Assembly: GCA_910579735.1 (NCBI GenBank)
Contig: CAJTUZ010000003.1
Location: 62,001 to 126,000 of the forward strand
Reading direction: 5' to 3'
DNA length: 64,000 nucleotides
Source of the DNA: an uncultured Lachnospiraceae bacterium
GTDB taxonomy: Bacteria; Bacillota; Clostridia; Lachnospirales; Lachnospiraceae
Of the stretch, positions 54,038 to 63,739 are shown in pieces. Position numbers and translations under genes: made by a program. The notes under the pieces were generated by a model. The model did no database searches, was not told the DNA's origin, and worked only from the letters and a program-made list of their open reading frames with translations. The stretch's first letter is position 1; the number at the start of each line of letters is the position of its first letter.

Positions 54038-54892
54038 TTACCTAAATACAAAATATAGCAGAACAATAACGCCCAAAATAATGCGGTACCAGCCAAATAC
54101 CTTAAAATCATGTTTCTTAATATATCCCATCAAAAAACGGATCACGAAGACGGAAACAAGAAAAGCCACAAACGTTCCTACAAACAAAATTGTCAGTTCT
54201 GTTCCCGTTAGAGAAACCCCGCTTCCGATAAACTTAACGATTTTTAGTAAACTTGCTCCCAGCATGACCGGAATAGCCAGGAAAAAGGTAAATTCTGCCG
54301 CTACCGTCCTGGATACACCAATCAAAAGCGCTCCCACGATCGTTGCACCGGAGCGGGATGTCCCTGGGAAAACAGCTGCGATCAATTGGAAAAATCCGAT
54401 CATCAACGCCGTCTGATAAGTGATCTGAGAAAGACTTGTAATATGCGCTTTCATATTTTTATTACGGTTCTCGATCACGATAAATGCGACACCGAATACG
54501 ATCAATGCAATTGCAACGCACCACGGATTATAGAACAATGCGTCAAATACATCGTCAAACGCAAGCCCGATGACTGCGGCCGGTATGCACGCTACCAGAA
54601 TCTTAAACCAAAGAATGAAAATATCCGTTTTGACACATACCTTTTTCCCGGAAGCGGAACGCCTGACTCCGAAAGGAAATATTTTGTTCCAGAAAAGCAG
54701 CACTACCGCCAGGATCGCTCCAAGCTGTATGACCACCAGAAACATTTCCCAAAATTCTTCCGATACGTTCAGCTTCACAAATTCATCGAGTAAAATCATA
54801 TGTCCCGTACTGCTGATCGGCAGCCATTCCGTAATGCCCTCCACAATGCCGAACAATATTGCCTTTATAATCTCCCACATACTAATAACCAT
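54038..54892 (-). CDS. uppP: Undecaprenyl-diphosphatase UppP (BacA)
   Basis: 284 residues with about eight TM segments. The two BacA motifs are EGITEWLPISSTGHMIL and PGTSRSGATIVGA, which form the active site. The enzyme recycles the lipid carrier of wall synthesis by removing a phosphate from undecaprenyl pyrophosphate; bacitracin acts on the same lipid. The start at 54892 is chosen because GAGAAAGG lies directly before it; an ATG at 54880 is the alternative. The patatin gene ends 20 bp upstream. Confidence 0.95.
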   Translation of the reverse strand: MVISMWEIIKAILFGIVEGITEWLPISSTGHMILLDEFVKLNVSEEFWEMFLVVIQLGAILAVVLLFWNKIFPFGVRRSASGKKVCVKTDIFILWFKILVACIPAAVIGLAFDDVFDALFYNPWCVAIALIVFGVAFIVIENRNKNMKAHITSLSQITYQTALMIGFFQLIAAVFPGTSRSGATIVGALLIGVSRTVAAEFTFFLAIPVMLGASLLKIVKFIGSGVSLTGTELTILFVGTFVAFLVSVFVIRFLMGYIKKHDFKVFGWYRIILGVIVLLYFVFR

Positions 54893-54912
54893 GCCTTTCT
54901 CTTCACCTGTGA

Positions 54913-55764
54913 TTATTCTAAATATTCCAACAGCTCCAGATAACATTCCTGCGCATCTTTGTATCCTTCCTGATAGAGCGCTTCCAGCTTTTCTCTGTCC
55001 TTCTCTACTCTGCCGACATCGCTTTTATGTTTCGGCCGGATCACAAATACCTTTCCCTGTTTCCTTTGCTCTTCGATATATTGAACCGTACTGTTGTAAG
55101 CAATATGCCTTCCTCTCATCAGCTCATATACCTGCGGATACCGTATGTATCTGGCTTTGACCGCCGCAAGCTGCGCGCCGGATGCAGGCTGTCTGATGAA
55201 ACCTTCTTCCTTCGTCATGACAACGACATTTTTCTTATTTCCATCTTTCATCGACCGCCTGAGCGGAATAGAATCCGCTATGCCGCCGTCCAGGTAATAC
55301 CCTCCGTTTATTTTGACATTTCTGGAGACAAGCGGCATAGATGCGGAAGCCCGTACAGCGGTAATGTCTCTGTGCATATCCTCAAGCAGCATATACTCCG
55401 CCATGCCGGTTTTGATATTCGTAACGACTGCATACGCTTTTCCCTGATACCGGCCAAACGTTTCATAATCATACGGATCCAGATAATCCGGGATCAGACC
55501 GTAACACATGTCGGCCCCAAACAGATCCCCCGTCTTTAAGAGACTCTCTACACTGCAGTAGGCTTTCTGTCCCAGATAATCGACATTGACACGGTATGCC
55601 CTCTTTCTTTGTTTCGAAAGATAGCTGCACATGCAGCAGGCTCCCGCCGATACACCGTAACAAGCGGCAAAATCGATTTCTTTGTCCAAAAAGAAATCCA
55701 ACACGCCGGCCGTATAAATCCCCTTCATGCCGCCGCCTTCCAAAACAAGTCCTGCCTGATACAT
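54913..55764 (-). CDS. Patatin-like phospholipase
   Basis: 283 residues. The patatin fold has an oxyanion loop (LVLEGGGMKGIYTAGVLD), the nucleophile Ser39 (YGVSAGACC) and the dyad Asp159 (YYLDGGIAD). Members hydrolyse phospholipids or other acyl lipids. No signal peptide is present, so action in the cytoplasm or at the membrane is expected. It lies between the aminotransferase and uppP genes in one direction. Confidence 0.93.
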   Translation of the reverse strand: MYQAGLVLEGGGMKGIYTAGVLDFFLDKEIDFAACYGVSAGACCMCSYLSKQRKRAYRVNVDYLGQKAYCSVESLLKTGDLFGADMCYGLIPDYLDPYDYETFGRYQGKAYAVVTNIKTGMAEYMLLEDMHRDITAVRASASMPLVSRNVKINGGYYLDGGIADSIPLRRSMKDGNKKNVVVMTKEEGFIRQPASGAQLAAVKARYIRYPQVYELMRGRHIAYNSTVQYIEEQRKQGKVFVIRPKHKSDVGRVEKDREKLEALYQEGYKDAQECYLELLEYLE

Positions 55765-55806
55765 TTATATTCCTTCTTTCCAAAAAAGTTGTCTGTATTT
55801 TTCTTC

Positions 55807-56994
55807 TTATCTGTATTCCGTGCGCACGAACTTTCGAAACGCCTCCAGCGAACGTTCTACTTTCTGTGTGTCAATACAATAAGCCAGTCTGAAATATCCC
55901 GGTACGCCGAATGTATCGCTCGGTACAAGGATCAGATCATATTTTTGTGCTTTTTTGCAGAATACGGCAGCATCCTCTTCCAATGCTTTGGGGAACATAT
56001 AAAAAGTACCGCCCGGTTTTACGCATTCCAACCCGAGGGAAGTCAGTTCTTTATATAATATGTTCATATTCGTCTCGTATACGGACAGGTCGGATGTCAG
56101 ATCCAGTACCTGCGCTACAGCAAGCTGAATAATGGATGGCGGACAGTTATGTCCCGTCCCCCTTGAGATCTGCGCGCACATATTGGTGATATATTCCGCA
56201 TCAGTGCAGGCCGGATTCACTGCCACATAACCGATCCTCTCTCCCGGCAGAGAAAGAGATTTGGAAAAGGAGTAGCAGGAAAGCGTATTATCATAAAATT
56301 TAGAGACATACGGCGCTTCCACACCTTCAAAAACAATCTCCCTATATGGTTCATCGGAGATCAGGAAGATATCGTGTCCGTACCTCGCCGCCTTCTCCGA
56401 CATGATCTTTGCAAGTTCGCGGATTGTTTCCGTTGTGTAGGCAATCCCGGAAGGATTGTTCGGCGTATTGATCAAAACTGCCATCACTTTGTCCGTACAC
56501 ATTTCCGCAAAGGCTTCAAAGTTGATCTGAAAATCTTCCGTATTGGCCGGTACGACTTTCAGCTGCGCACCGCTCAGATTGACATAAGGCTGATATTCCG
56601 GAAAATACGGCGCAAACGTAAGCACTTCGTCTCCCGGTTCCGTAACGCATCGAACGGCATGCGCGATCGCGCCGGCTGCGCCCGATGTCATGAAAATGTG
56701 ATTTTCCGTATAATTCATGTCAAAACGTTTGTTCAAGGACTCCGCAACCGCTTTTCTTACCGCCGGTATCCCAAGACTCTGACTGTAGCCGTGAAGCTCC
56801 ATGGGATCGTGATTTTGCAGAAGCTCTATCATAATATCCGTAAATTTCTGCGGCGCGGGAACCGAAGGGTTCCCCAGACTGTAATCAAATACATTCTCAT
56901 ATCCGATCTGTGCCCCTCTTGCCGTGGCAAATTCAGATAGCTGCCTGATAACCGACTTCGCCTGTAACATATCTTTATATTTCTGTACGATCAT
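55807..56994 (-). CDS. Class I/II pyridoxal-phosphate aminotransferase
   Basis: 395 residues. The fold-type I motifs are SGAAGAIAHAVRCVTEPGDE, NTPNNPSG, and the PLP lysine in CYSFSKSLSLPGERIGYVAV. It resembles aspartate/aromatic aminotransferases (AspC/PatA type); the substrate cannot be told from sequence. The gene is 42 bp upstream of the patatin gene. Confidence 0.92.
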   Translation of the reverse strand: MIVQKYKDMLQAKSVIRQLSEFATARGAQIGYENVFDYSLGNPSVPAPQKFTDIMIELLQNHDPMELHGYSQSLGIPAVRKAVAESLNKRFDMNYTENHIFMTSGAAGAIAHAVRCVTEPGDEVLTFAPYFPEYQPYVNLSGAQLKVVPANTEDFQINFEAFAEMCTDKVMAVLINTPNNPSGIAYTTETIRELAKIMSEKAARYGHDIFLISDEPYREIVFEGVEAPYVSKFYDNTLSCYSFSKSLSLPGERIGYVAVNPACTDAEYITNMCAQISRGTGHNCPPSIIQLAVAQVLDLTSDLSVYETNMNILYKELTSLGLECVKPGGTFYMFPKALEEDAAVFCKKAQKYDLILVPSDTFGVPGYFRLAYCIDTQKVERSLEAFRKFVRTEYR

Positions 56995-57090
56995 AACTTC
57001 CTGCCTGTCCTTTCATCACTTCTTAATTTATAACATTGATCATGCATTTTCTGTCTGCCATGACTTTTCATTTCGTGAATTTGATTTACT

Positions 57091-59301
57091 TTAGACCTGT
57101 ACCAGATGCATCAGACGTCCTTTAAAGTCGCCCCAGAGCGCCGGCACATTGATTCCTGCATACTGCAGCGCCTCTCCGCTGTATTTCGTCTGTCTGATCT
57201 CCGGCCAGTCCGCCGCATTTTCGATAACATACATTTGATCGGGCGCAAGTCCCGGTATCCGTATCCGTCTGCTGTGATAATTGGGTCTGTTCAACACCTG
57301 GATATACGTAACGAGAGCTTCTTTCTTATCCTGTGAAACGACCTCGTAGCAGTCATAAAAATGATTCTCTCTATAAGATGCGATCCTGTAATAATCTCCT
57401 TCTCTGACAAGATCATTATATTTATGATACATTGCCACCTGTTCCGGAATCATGTTTCTGTCCGCTTCCGGTATCTTCGTCACATCCAGTTCATAACCGA
57501 ACGTTCCCGCAAGCGCCACATAGCCTCTCGTCTCAAAAGGCGTTACCCTGCCCACCGTATGGTTGGGGCAGTCCGCTACATGCGCTCCCATTGTGGAAAG
57601 CGGATAGATCATTGCCGTACCTTCCTGGATCGACAGCCTTTCAATCGCATCCGCATCATCGGAACACCATATCTGCGGACTGTAATATAACATACCGGGA
57701 TCGAATCTCGCGCCTCCGCCGGAACAGTTTTCCAACAGAAGATGCGGAAATTCTTTCGTCAGTCTGTCCTGCAGTTCATATACCGCAAGTACCTGTCTAT
57801 GAAACAGTTCTCCCTGCCTGTCTGCCGGAAGGCCGCAGCTTCCGAGATCGCTGAGCTGTCTGTTCATATCCCATTTAACATATTCGATATTGGCACTGTG
57901 CAGAACCGACGCCACCATATCAAAAATGTGATCCCGTACTTCCTTCCTTGTCAGATCCAGTACGTACTGGTTTCTGGCAAGGCTTCCGGTTCTTCCCGGA
58001 ACGGCGATCGCCCAGTCGGGATGCTCCCTGTAAAGATCGGAATCGGGTGATATCATTTCCGGCTCAAACCAGATACCGAATTTCATCCCTAATTTATTGA
58101 CTTCTTCTACGAGATATTTCAAGCCGCCATCAATCTTCTTTTCATTGACTTTCCAGTCTCCCAGGCTAGTATTATCGTCATCTCTGCATCCGAACCACCC
58201 ATCGTCCATAACCAGCATTTCGATACCAAGCCTGGATGCCTGCCTTGCAATATCAAGCAATTTCTGTGTATTAAACTCAAAATACGTCGCTTCCCAGTTA
58301 TTGATCAGAATCGGACGTTTCTTATCTTTATATTCTCCCCTGATCAAATGCTTTCTATATAAATTATGCAGCGTTCTCGTCATGCCGCCGATGCCTTCCG
58401 CAGAGTAGACACAGACTGCTTCCGGCGCCTGAAAACTTTCGCCGCTCTCTAACTTCCAGCAGAAATTTTCCGGATGAATACCGATCAGCGCACGCATACT
58501 GTCAAACTGCGTCAGTTCTATCTGCGCCATAAAATTACCGGAATAAATAAAATGCATTCCGTAGATCTCACCGCTCTCCTGCGTTGTTGTGCTCTTTTTC
58601 CATGCCATAAACGGATGTTCCTGATGACTTGATTCCCCGCGGACAGACGATACGCCCTGTTTACCTTTCATGATCGGACGAACCTGTATTGCACGCTCTC
58701 TTGCCCAGGACCCATGCATCGTGATCATCTCATAGTCGTCATTGTCCATATCAATACAGGCGGATAATACTCTCGTCAGATACAGCGCGTCTTTTCCCTG
58801 ATTCACAATCTTAACGCTTCTAGTTATGACGTCTGTGTCATTAAATACCGTATAAAGTAATACGACCTGTAATTGTAATACGGAATCTTCGCATAAAAGC
58901 TCCAGTGTCTTACATTCCGCCTCCGTTCCGAAAGTCGCAGGAAGTCCTTCCAGTACAGGTTTGCCATCATAGATCCGATGGGAAACATAGGAAAGCGAGA
59001 CCGCCGTATGCCCATTCTTGGTTTTGACGCTGAGCGTCCCCTCTCTGTAGTCCCCAAGACCATTCCCCGTATACTCCATCGGAAAAGCGTCCAGAAACGA
59101 AGTTCTGTCTCTGTTATTCTTAGAAGGTACAAAGGGGGCTTCCTCTGTCCGCATCAGATAAACCAGATTGTCGTCGGCAAGTTTCCTTCCATAATAAACA
59201 TGTCCTATAAAATTCTCTTCATCCACAATACCGATACAATAGCTTGTTTTTGCAGTATCCAATTTAAAGATCCTGTTTTGTTCATTGTACGTAATATTCA
59301 T
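57091..59301 (-). CDS. GH36 alpha-galactosidase
   Basis: 736 residues, full-length GH36. The (beta/alpha)8 barrel carries the nucleophile Asp478 (EYVKWDMNRQ), the acid/base Asp548 (WCSDDADAIERL) and the conserved CSGGGARFDPGM. The N-terminal beta domain and the C-terminal beta domain flank it. No signal peptide is seen, so it acts inside the cell on imported raffinose-type sugars or melibiose. It follows glpK by 40 bp and may be co-transcribed; no sugar transporter is nearby. GGAGG lies 6 bases before the ATG. Confidence 0.95.
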   Translation of the reverse strand: MNITYNEQNRIFKLDTAKTSYCIGIVDEENFIGHVYYGRKLADDNLVYLMRTEEAPFVPSKNNRDRTSFLDAFPMEYTGNGLGDYREGTLSVKTKNGHTAVSLSYVSHRIYDGKPVLEGLPATFGTEAECKTLELLCEDSVLQLQVVLLYTVFNDTDVITRSVKIVNQGKDALYLTRVLSACIDMDNDDYEMITMHGSWARERAIQVRPIMKGKQGVSSVRGESSHQEHPFMAWKKSTTTQESGEIYGMHFIYSGNFMAQIELTQFDSMRALIGIHPENFCWKLESGESFQAPEAVCVYSAEGIGGMTRTLHNLYRKHLIRGEYKDKKRPILINNWEATYFEFNTQKLLDIARQASRLGIEMLVMDDGWFGCRDDDNTSLGDWKVNEKKIDGGLKYLVEEVNKLGMKFGIWFEPEMISPDSDLYREHPDWAIAVPGRTGSLARNQYVLDLTRKEVRDHIFDMVASVLHSANIEYVKWDMNRQLSDLGSCGLPADRQGELFHRQVLAVYELQDRLTKEFPHLLLENCSGGGARFDPGMLYYSPQIWCSDDADAIERLSIQEGTAMIYPLSTMGAHVADCPNHTVGRVTPFETRGYVALAGTFGYELDVTKIPEADRNMIPEQVAMYHKYNDLVREGDYYRIASYRENHFYDCYEVVSQDKKEALVTYIQVLNRPNYHSRRIRIPGLAPDQMYVIENAADWPEIRQTKYSGEALQYAGINVPALWGDFKGRLMHLVQV

Positions 59302-59306
59302 AAAAA

Positions 59307-59353
59307 TCCTCCATTCTTACTCACCCTGCGGGTGAAAGGTCTATTTTTCACAC
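59307..59353 (-). repeat. Leader element of the alpha-galactosidase gene shared with the flhO leader
   Basis: It contains the dyad CACCC-GCA-GGGTG, the sequence GAGTAAGAATGGAGGA including the RBS, and GTGTGAAAA at the end of glpK. The same two blocks occur upstream of flhO (1356-1382 and 1419-1446), separated there by about 36 bp. Confidence 0.55.
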
Positions 59354-60846
59354 GAATCTTCCGCCCAGATCATGGCGCATTTCACTGCCTTTTTCCAGCC
59401 TTTTAACAGCTTTCCGCGCACCTCTTTTTCCATGACCGCATCAAATCTCCGATCAAGCTGCCAGTTAGCGCAGATTTCCTCTTTATCTTTCCAATATCCG
59501 ACTGCGAGTCCGGCCAGATAAGCCGCTCCCAGGGCCGTTGTTTCAATACATCCCGGCCTGTTGACAGGCGCTCCGATAATGTCCGCCTGAAACTGCATCA
59601 GAAAATTATTGGAGCTTGCTCCGCCGTCTACTTTGAGTTCCTGCATCGGCATGCCTGCATCTTCTTCCATGGCCTGCAATACATCCGCTGTCTGATAGGC
59701 GATTGACTCCAGCGCCGCTCTGATAAAATGCTCTTTCTGGCATCCTCTGGTAATGCCGACGATGGTCCCTCTGGCATAAGGATTCCAGTATGGCGCACCC
59801 ATGCCGGCAAATGCAGGCACGATATAAACGTCATTCGTATCGGCAACGCGTTCCGCATATTTCTCCGAATGACCGGATTCTCTGATCAAACGCATACCGT
59901 CCCGCAGCCATTGTATCGCCGCCCCCGCTACGAAAACGCTGCCTTCCAGAGCATATTCCGCCTGTTCTCCCGTACTTGCCGCAATCGTTGTAAGCAGGCC
60001 GTTCCCTGATTCGATCGCTTCCTTTCCGGTATTCATTAACAGGAAACAGCCTGTTCCGTAAGTATTTTTAACCTGTCCCGGTGTAAAACAGCATTGACCG
60101 AACAGCGCCGCCTGCTGATCTCCCGCCGCGCCTGCTATGGGAATCTCTCCGCCTGGCACGTCCGTCGTTGTTTTCCCGTATATGCAGGAAGACGGCTTCA
60201 CTTCCGGCATCATCCTCTCCGGAATTCTGAACAGCGAAAGCAGTTCCTTATCCCAGTGCAGTTCATGAATATTATAAAGCATCGTTCTGGAAGCGTTCGT
60301 ATAATCGGTTACATGCACCGCGCCTTTGGTCAGATTCCAGATCAGCCAGGTATCCACCGTGCCAAACAGCAGCTCTCCCGCTTCCGCCCTCTGCCTTGCG
60401 CCTTCCACATGTTCCAGGATCCAGGAAATTTTGCTGGCGGAAAAATAGGCATCCGCGATGAGTCCCGTCTTCTTTCGGATCATCTCCCCATATCCCTGTT
60501 CCTTCAGCGCGTCTATCACCCCTGCAGTTCTTCTGCACTGCCATACGATCGCGTTATAAACAGGTATTCCCGTCCTTTTATCCCAGACGATCGTCGTCTC
60601 CCGCTGATTCGTGATCCCGATACCGGCAATGTCTTTTGCTTCCGCCCCGATATTCGCCATGGCTTCCGTTACGACCGCCATCTGGGACGCCCATATTTCC
60701 CGCGGATTATGTTCCACCCAGCCGGGTTTCGGGTAAATTTGTGTAAATTCTTTCTGCGCCATACTGCATACAGCACCCTTCTTATCAAAAAGAATGCAGC
60801 GGGAACTGGTTGTTCCCTGGTCAAGCGCCATAATATATTTTTGCAT
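59341..60846 (-). CDS. glpK: Glycerol kinase
   Basis: 501 residues, FGGY kinase. Motifs are MALDQGTTSSRCILFDKKG, QKEFTQIYPKPGWVEHNP, GDQQAALFGQ, NTYGTGCFLLMNTG and KVDGGASSNNFLMQFQADI. It phosphorylates glycerol. In many Firmicutes GlpK is activated by PTS phosphorylation of a His in a YHFYG loop; here the same loop reads TTTDVPGGEIPIAG with no His. The start at 60846 follows GGGAGGAG; longer in-frame starts have no RBS. No glpF or glpD is in the window. Confidence 0.94.
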   Translation of the reverse strand: MQKYIMALDQGTTSSRCILFDKKGAVCSMAQKEFTQIYPKPGWVEHNPREIWASQMAVVTEAMANIGAEAKDIAGIGITNQRETTIVWDKRTGIPVYNAIVWQCRRTAGVIDALKEQGYGEMIRKKTGLIADAYFSASKISWILEHVEGARQRAEAGELLFGTVDTWLIWNLTKGAVHVTDYTNASRTMLYNIHELHWDKELLSLFRIPERMMPEVKPSSCIYGKTTTDVPGGEIPIAGAAGDQQAALFGQCCFTPGQVKNTYGTGCFLLMNTGKEAIESGNGLLTTIAASTGEQAEYALEGSVFVAGAAIQWLRDGMRLIRESGHSEKYAERVADTNDVYIVPAFAGMGAPYWNPYARGTIVGITRGCQKEHFIRAALESIAYQTADVLQAMEEDAGMPMQELKVDGGASSNNFLMQFQADIIGAPVNRPGCIETTALGAAYLAGLAVGYWKDKEEICANWQLDRRFDAVMEKEVRGKLLKGWKKAVKCAMIWAEDSCEK

Positions 60847-61008
60847 ACTCCTCCCATTCTGTGGGTATACTTGTCCACAACCATTATATACCAGTATATA
60901 ATATTTTTTTTCTTCTGTTAACCCTCTTCCTATTTTTTTAAAACATGATACAATCGTATATGGACTTTTGGGGTCCGTACTTTTCACACGAAGGAGTTAT
61001 GAAATATT

Positions 61009-62004
61009 ATGAGTATTACCGTTGTATTACAGCAAATGATCATTATTATGATACTGATCCTGACCGGCATGTTCCTATACCGCAGGAAAATGCTCTCAGA
61101 AGATACTTCCAGGCAGCTTTCCGGTCTGATCGTCAACATTACAAACCCTGCGCTTTTGATCTGCTCCGCCTTTGACGATACACCAAAAGTACCTTTAAGC
61201 ACATTGGGAATCGGCGCGTGCGTTTTCTTTATCTCTTATATATTGTTGATCGCAGCAGCCTATCTGATTCCCCTGCTATTAAAAGTTCCGAAAGCAGAGC
61301 GTTATTCCTACCGTATGCTGACGGTTTTCGGTAATGTAGGATTTATCGGCATTCCGCTTGCATCTGCCGTATTGGGTTCCGAATCTTTGATCTTCGTTTC
61401 CTTAAACAACCTGATCTACAATGTCCTTGTTTATACGTTTGGACTCTCCCTGTTAAAAAAAGCGTCTTTAGAGCAGCATAGCTCCAAAAACGCTTCCAAT
61501 GTCCAGACAGCCGAAAATGCCGCCGGTCCAAACCGGAATTCTGCAGACAGCGACAGCGTCCTGCGCAAACTTGTCAACGCAGGAACCGTTTCCGCATTGC
61601 TGACCATCCTATTCTATCTCGGCAATTTCAAAGTCCCGGTCATTATTTCCTCTACCCTGACGCATGCCGGACGCACGACCACTTTTCTGTCCATGCTGGT
61701 ACTCGGCGTCTCCGTAGCGCAAATGGCGCCGAAGGAAATTTTTTCCCATCCGAAGCTCTATGTTTTCACACTGCTTCGCCAGATCCTGCTGCCCGCCGCA
61801 TTTACTCTGACTCTTGGACTTTTTATCAAAAATGCCCTGATCGTCAACACCGCGGCCCTGATGTTGGCCGTTCCGGCCGGCAATATGCCGCTTATGCTCT
61901 CAAAGCAGCTCCATGTGGATGAGTCCGTCATCTCACAGGGAATTATCCTCACGACGCTCTTAAGCCTGATAACGATTCCGGTCGTGACATTATTTATCGG
62001 GTAA
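61009..62004 (+). CDS. AEC-family (auxin efflux carrier-like) transporter
   Basis: 331 residues with about ten TM segments. AEC motifs are LSGLIVNITNPALLICSAFD, FGNVGFIGIPLASAVLG and, near the C-terminus, VPAGNMPLMLSKQL. Members move malate, malonate or other organic anions, often by proton or sodium coupling; the substrate is unknown here. A cytoplasmic loop of about 50 residues sits in the middle. AAGGAG lies 12 bases before the ATG, longer than usual. It is divergent from glpK. Confidence 0.9.
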   Translation: MSITVVLQQMIIIMILILTGMFLYRRKMLSEDTSRQLSGLIVNITNPALLICSAFDDTPKVPLSTLGIGACVFFISYILLIAAAYLIPLLLKVPKAERYSYRMLTVFGNVGFIGIPLASAVLGSESLIFVSLNNLIYNVLVYTFGLSLLKKASLEQHSSKNASNVQTAENAAGPNRNSADSDSVLRKLVNAGTVSALLTILFYLGNFKVPVIISSTLTHAGRTTTFLSMLVLGVSVAQMAPKEIFSHPKLYVFTLLRQILLPAAFTLTLGLFIKNALIVNTAALMLAVPAGNMPLMLSKQLHVDESVISQGIILTTLLSLITIPVVTLFIG

Positions 62005-62041
62005 GTTTTTCCTGCCGGTTTATCTATCTTTTTTAATACGT

Positions 62042-63457
62042 TCAGACATTTTGCACCTTTATCATGTTAGTCGTGCCGGAAATACCGATCGGCACGCCGG
62101 ACGTAATGACGGTCAGATCTCCTTTTTGCAGCAGCTGCAGTTTCTCCGCCGCGGTAAGCGCATGATCGAACAGATCAAAAACGTCTTTTTCTTCTTTGAT
62201 CAGCACCGGCGTAACGCCCCATGCCAGATTGATCTGTCTGCATACTTTTTCCGTAGTGGCACAGCCTATGATATCGCTTGCCGGCCTGTATCCTGCAACC
62301 ATTCTTGCAGAACGTCCGGATTTGGTAACGGTAACGATCGCCTTGGCGCTTAAATCAAGTGCCGTCGTACATGTGGCATGGCAGATAGCATCGGTAACAT
62401 CCGGGTTGGCGTTTCTGTCATGATTAAAAAACCGCTTTCTGTAATCCACATCCTGCTCGGTGCGCTCTGCAATCCTGACCATTGTTTTCACCGCCTCGAC
62501 CGGATAGGCTCCAGCTGCGGTTTCTCCCGAGAGCATGATCGCACTCGTTCCATCATAGACCGCATTGGCAATATCCGTCGCCTCTGCTCTGGTCGGTCTC
62601 GGATTCTTGATCATAGACTCCAACATCTGTGTTGCGGTAATAACCTGTTTGCCGACCTGATATACTTTCTTAATGATCATCTTCTGAATGACGGGTACCT
62701 CTTCATACGGAATCTCAACACCCATATCGCCTCTTGCGATCATGATTCCGTCCGACACTTCGATAATTTCATCGATATTTTCCACACCCTGCATATTTTC
62801 AATCTTGGAAATGATCTTAATATCTTCGCCGCCGTTCTTATCAAGCAGTCTGCGAAGCTGTAAAATATCGTCTTTGCACTGTACGAAAGATGCCGCGATA
62901 AAATCCACATCCTGCGCAATCCCGAATAAAATATCTTCTCTGTCTTTTTCACTTAAATACGGCATGGAAAGATTTACATCCGGTACATTGATCCCCTTAT
63001 TATTGGAAACAATGCCGCCGTTGATCACACGGCATACAATATTCGTCTGCTCCACTTTCTCTACCCGCATCTCGATCAGACCATCATCGATCAAAACTTT
63101 CATACCGACTTCCAGATCCTCATAAAGACGGGAATACGTAACGGAAACTTTCTCAGACGTGCCCTCCGCTTCTTCCGAAGTCAGGGTAAATAACTGTCCT
63201 TCTTTTAATGTAACCTTTCCGTCTTTAAACTGCTTCACTCTTACTTCCGGTCCCTTGGTATCCAGTAAGATCGCAACCGGCTTTTTCACCTCTTTACGGA
63301 TCTTCTTTACCATGTCCATCCGTTTCTTATGTTCCTCATAAACGCCATGAGAGAAATTACATCTGGCGACATTCATGCCTTCCACCATCAACTGCCGCAG
63401 GACGTCTTCATTATCCGTAGACGGTCCCAATGTACATACGATCTTGGTTTTTCTCAT
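62042..63457 (-). CDS. pyk: Pyruvate kinase
   Basis: 471 residues, without the C-terminal phosphohistidine extension found in Bacillus. The barrel motifs are KIVCTLGPSTDNEDVLRQL, VARCNFSHG, ILLDTKGPEVRV, the active-site IIARGDMGVEIPYEEV and MIKNPRPTRAEATDIANAVY. It makes ATP and pyruvate from PEP and ADP. The ATG at 63457 has AGGA 7 bases upstream; in-frame codons further up lack an RBS. A GTTGAA/TTCAAC hairpin lies in the leader (63498-63521). Confidence 0.96.
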   Translation of the reverse strand: MRKTKIVCTLGPSTDNEDVLRQLMVEGMNVARCNFSHGVYEEHKKRMDMVKKIRKEVKKPVAILLDTKGPEVRVKQFKDGKVTLKEGQLFTLTSEEAEGTSEKVSVTYSRLYEDLEVGMKVLIDDGLIEMRVEKVEQTNIVCRVINGGIVSNNKGINVPDVNLSMPYLSEKDREDILFGIAQDVDFIAASFVQCKDDILQLRRLLDKNGGEDIKIISKIENMQGVENIDEIIEVSDGIMIARGDMGVEIPYEEVPVIQKMIIKKVYQVGKQVITATQMLESMIKNPRPTRAEATDIANAVYDGTSAIMLSGETAAGAYPVEAVKTMVRIAERTEQDVDYRKRFFNHDRNANPDVTDAICHATCTTALDLSAKAIVTVTKSGRSARMVAGYRPASDIIGCATTEKVCRQINLAWGVTPVLIKEEKDVFDLFDHALTAAEKLQLLQKGDLTVITSGVPIGISGTTNMIKVQNV

Positions 63458-63663
63458 CTTTATTCCTATCTGCACGCTGCGACGTGCATAAATATAAGTT
63501 GAACACACATTTTTATTCAACTCTTCGTCCCTTTTAGTATGTCAGAAAACGTGAAAGTGATTCATCTGCGTTTCACGATCTGCGGACGATATTATTATAT
63601 GTAAAATGGCGGCCGGATGCAAGATTTTTGTCTTCGGCTGTTTCAGTCATGCCGGTCAGACGC

Positions 63664-63702
63664 AAAACCCCCGGTGGTGGAAGCACCGAGGGTCTCGCGT
63701 TT
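63664..63702 (-). terminator. Hairpin terminator after the P-II gene
   Basis: On the minus strand ACCC-x-CGGTG and CACCG-x-GGGT pair around a 7-base loop, followed by TTTTG. It is 37 bp past the P-II stop at 63740. The region from here to pyk (63458-63663) shows only the leader hairpins of pyk. Confidence 0.65.
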
Positions 63703-63739
63703 ACATGTATACAAACTAAGGGATTAGTGAACGGCTGTT

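Noticed and set aside
60999..61175. Small frame of 58 codons starting just after AAGGAG and overlapping the AEC transporter start
   Set aside because: The encoded peptide has no family features and runs out of frame through the transporter; more likely chance, though it might affect initiation.
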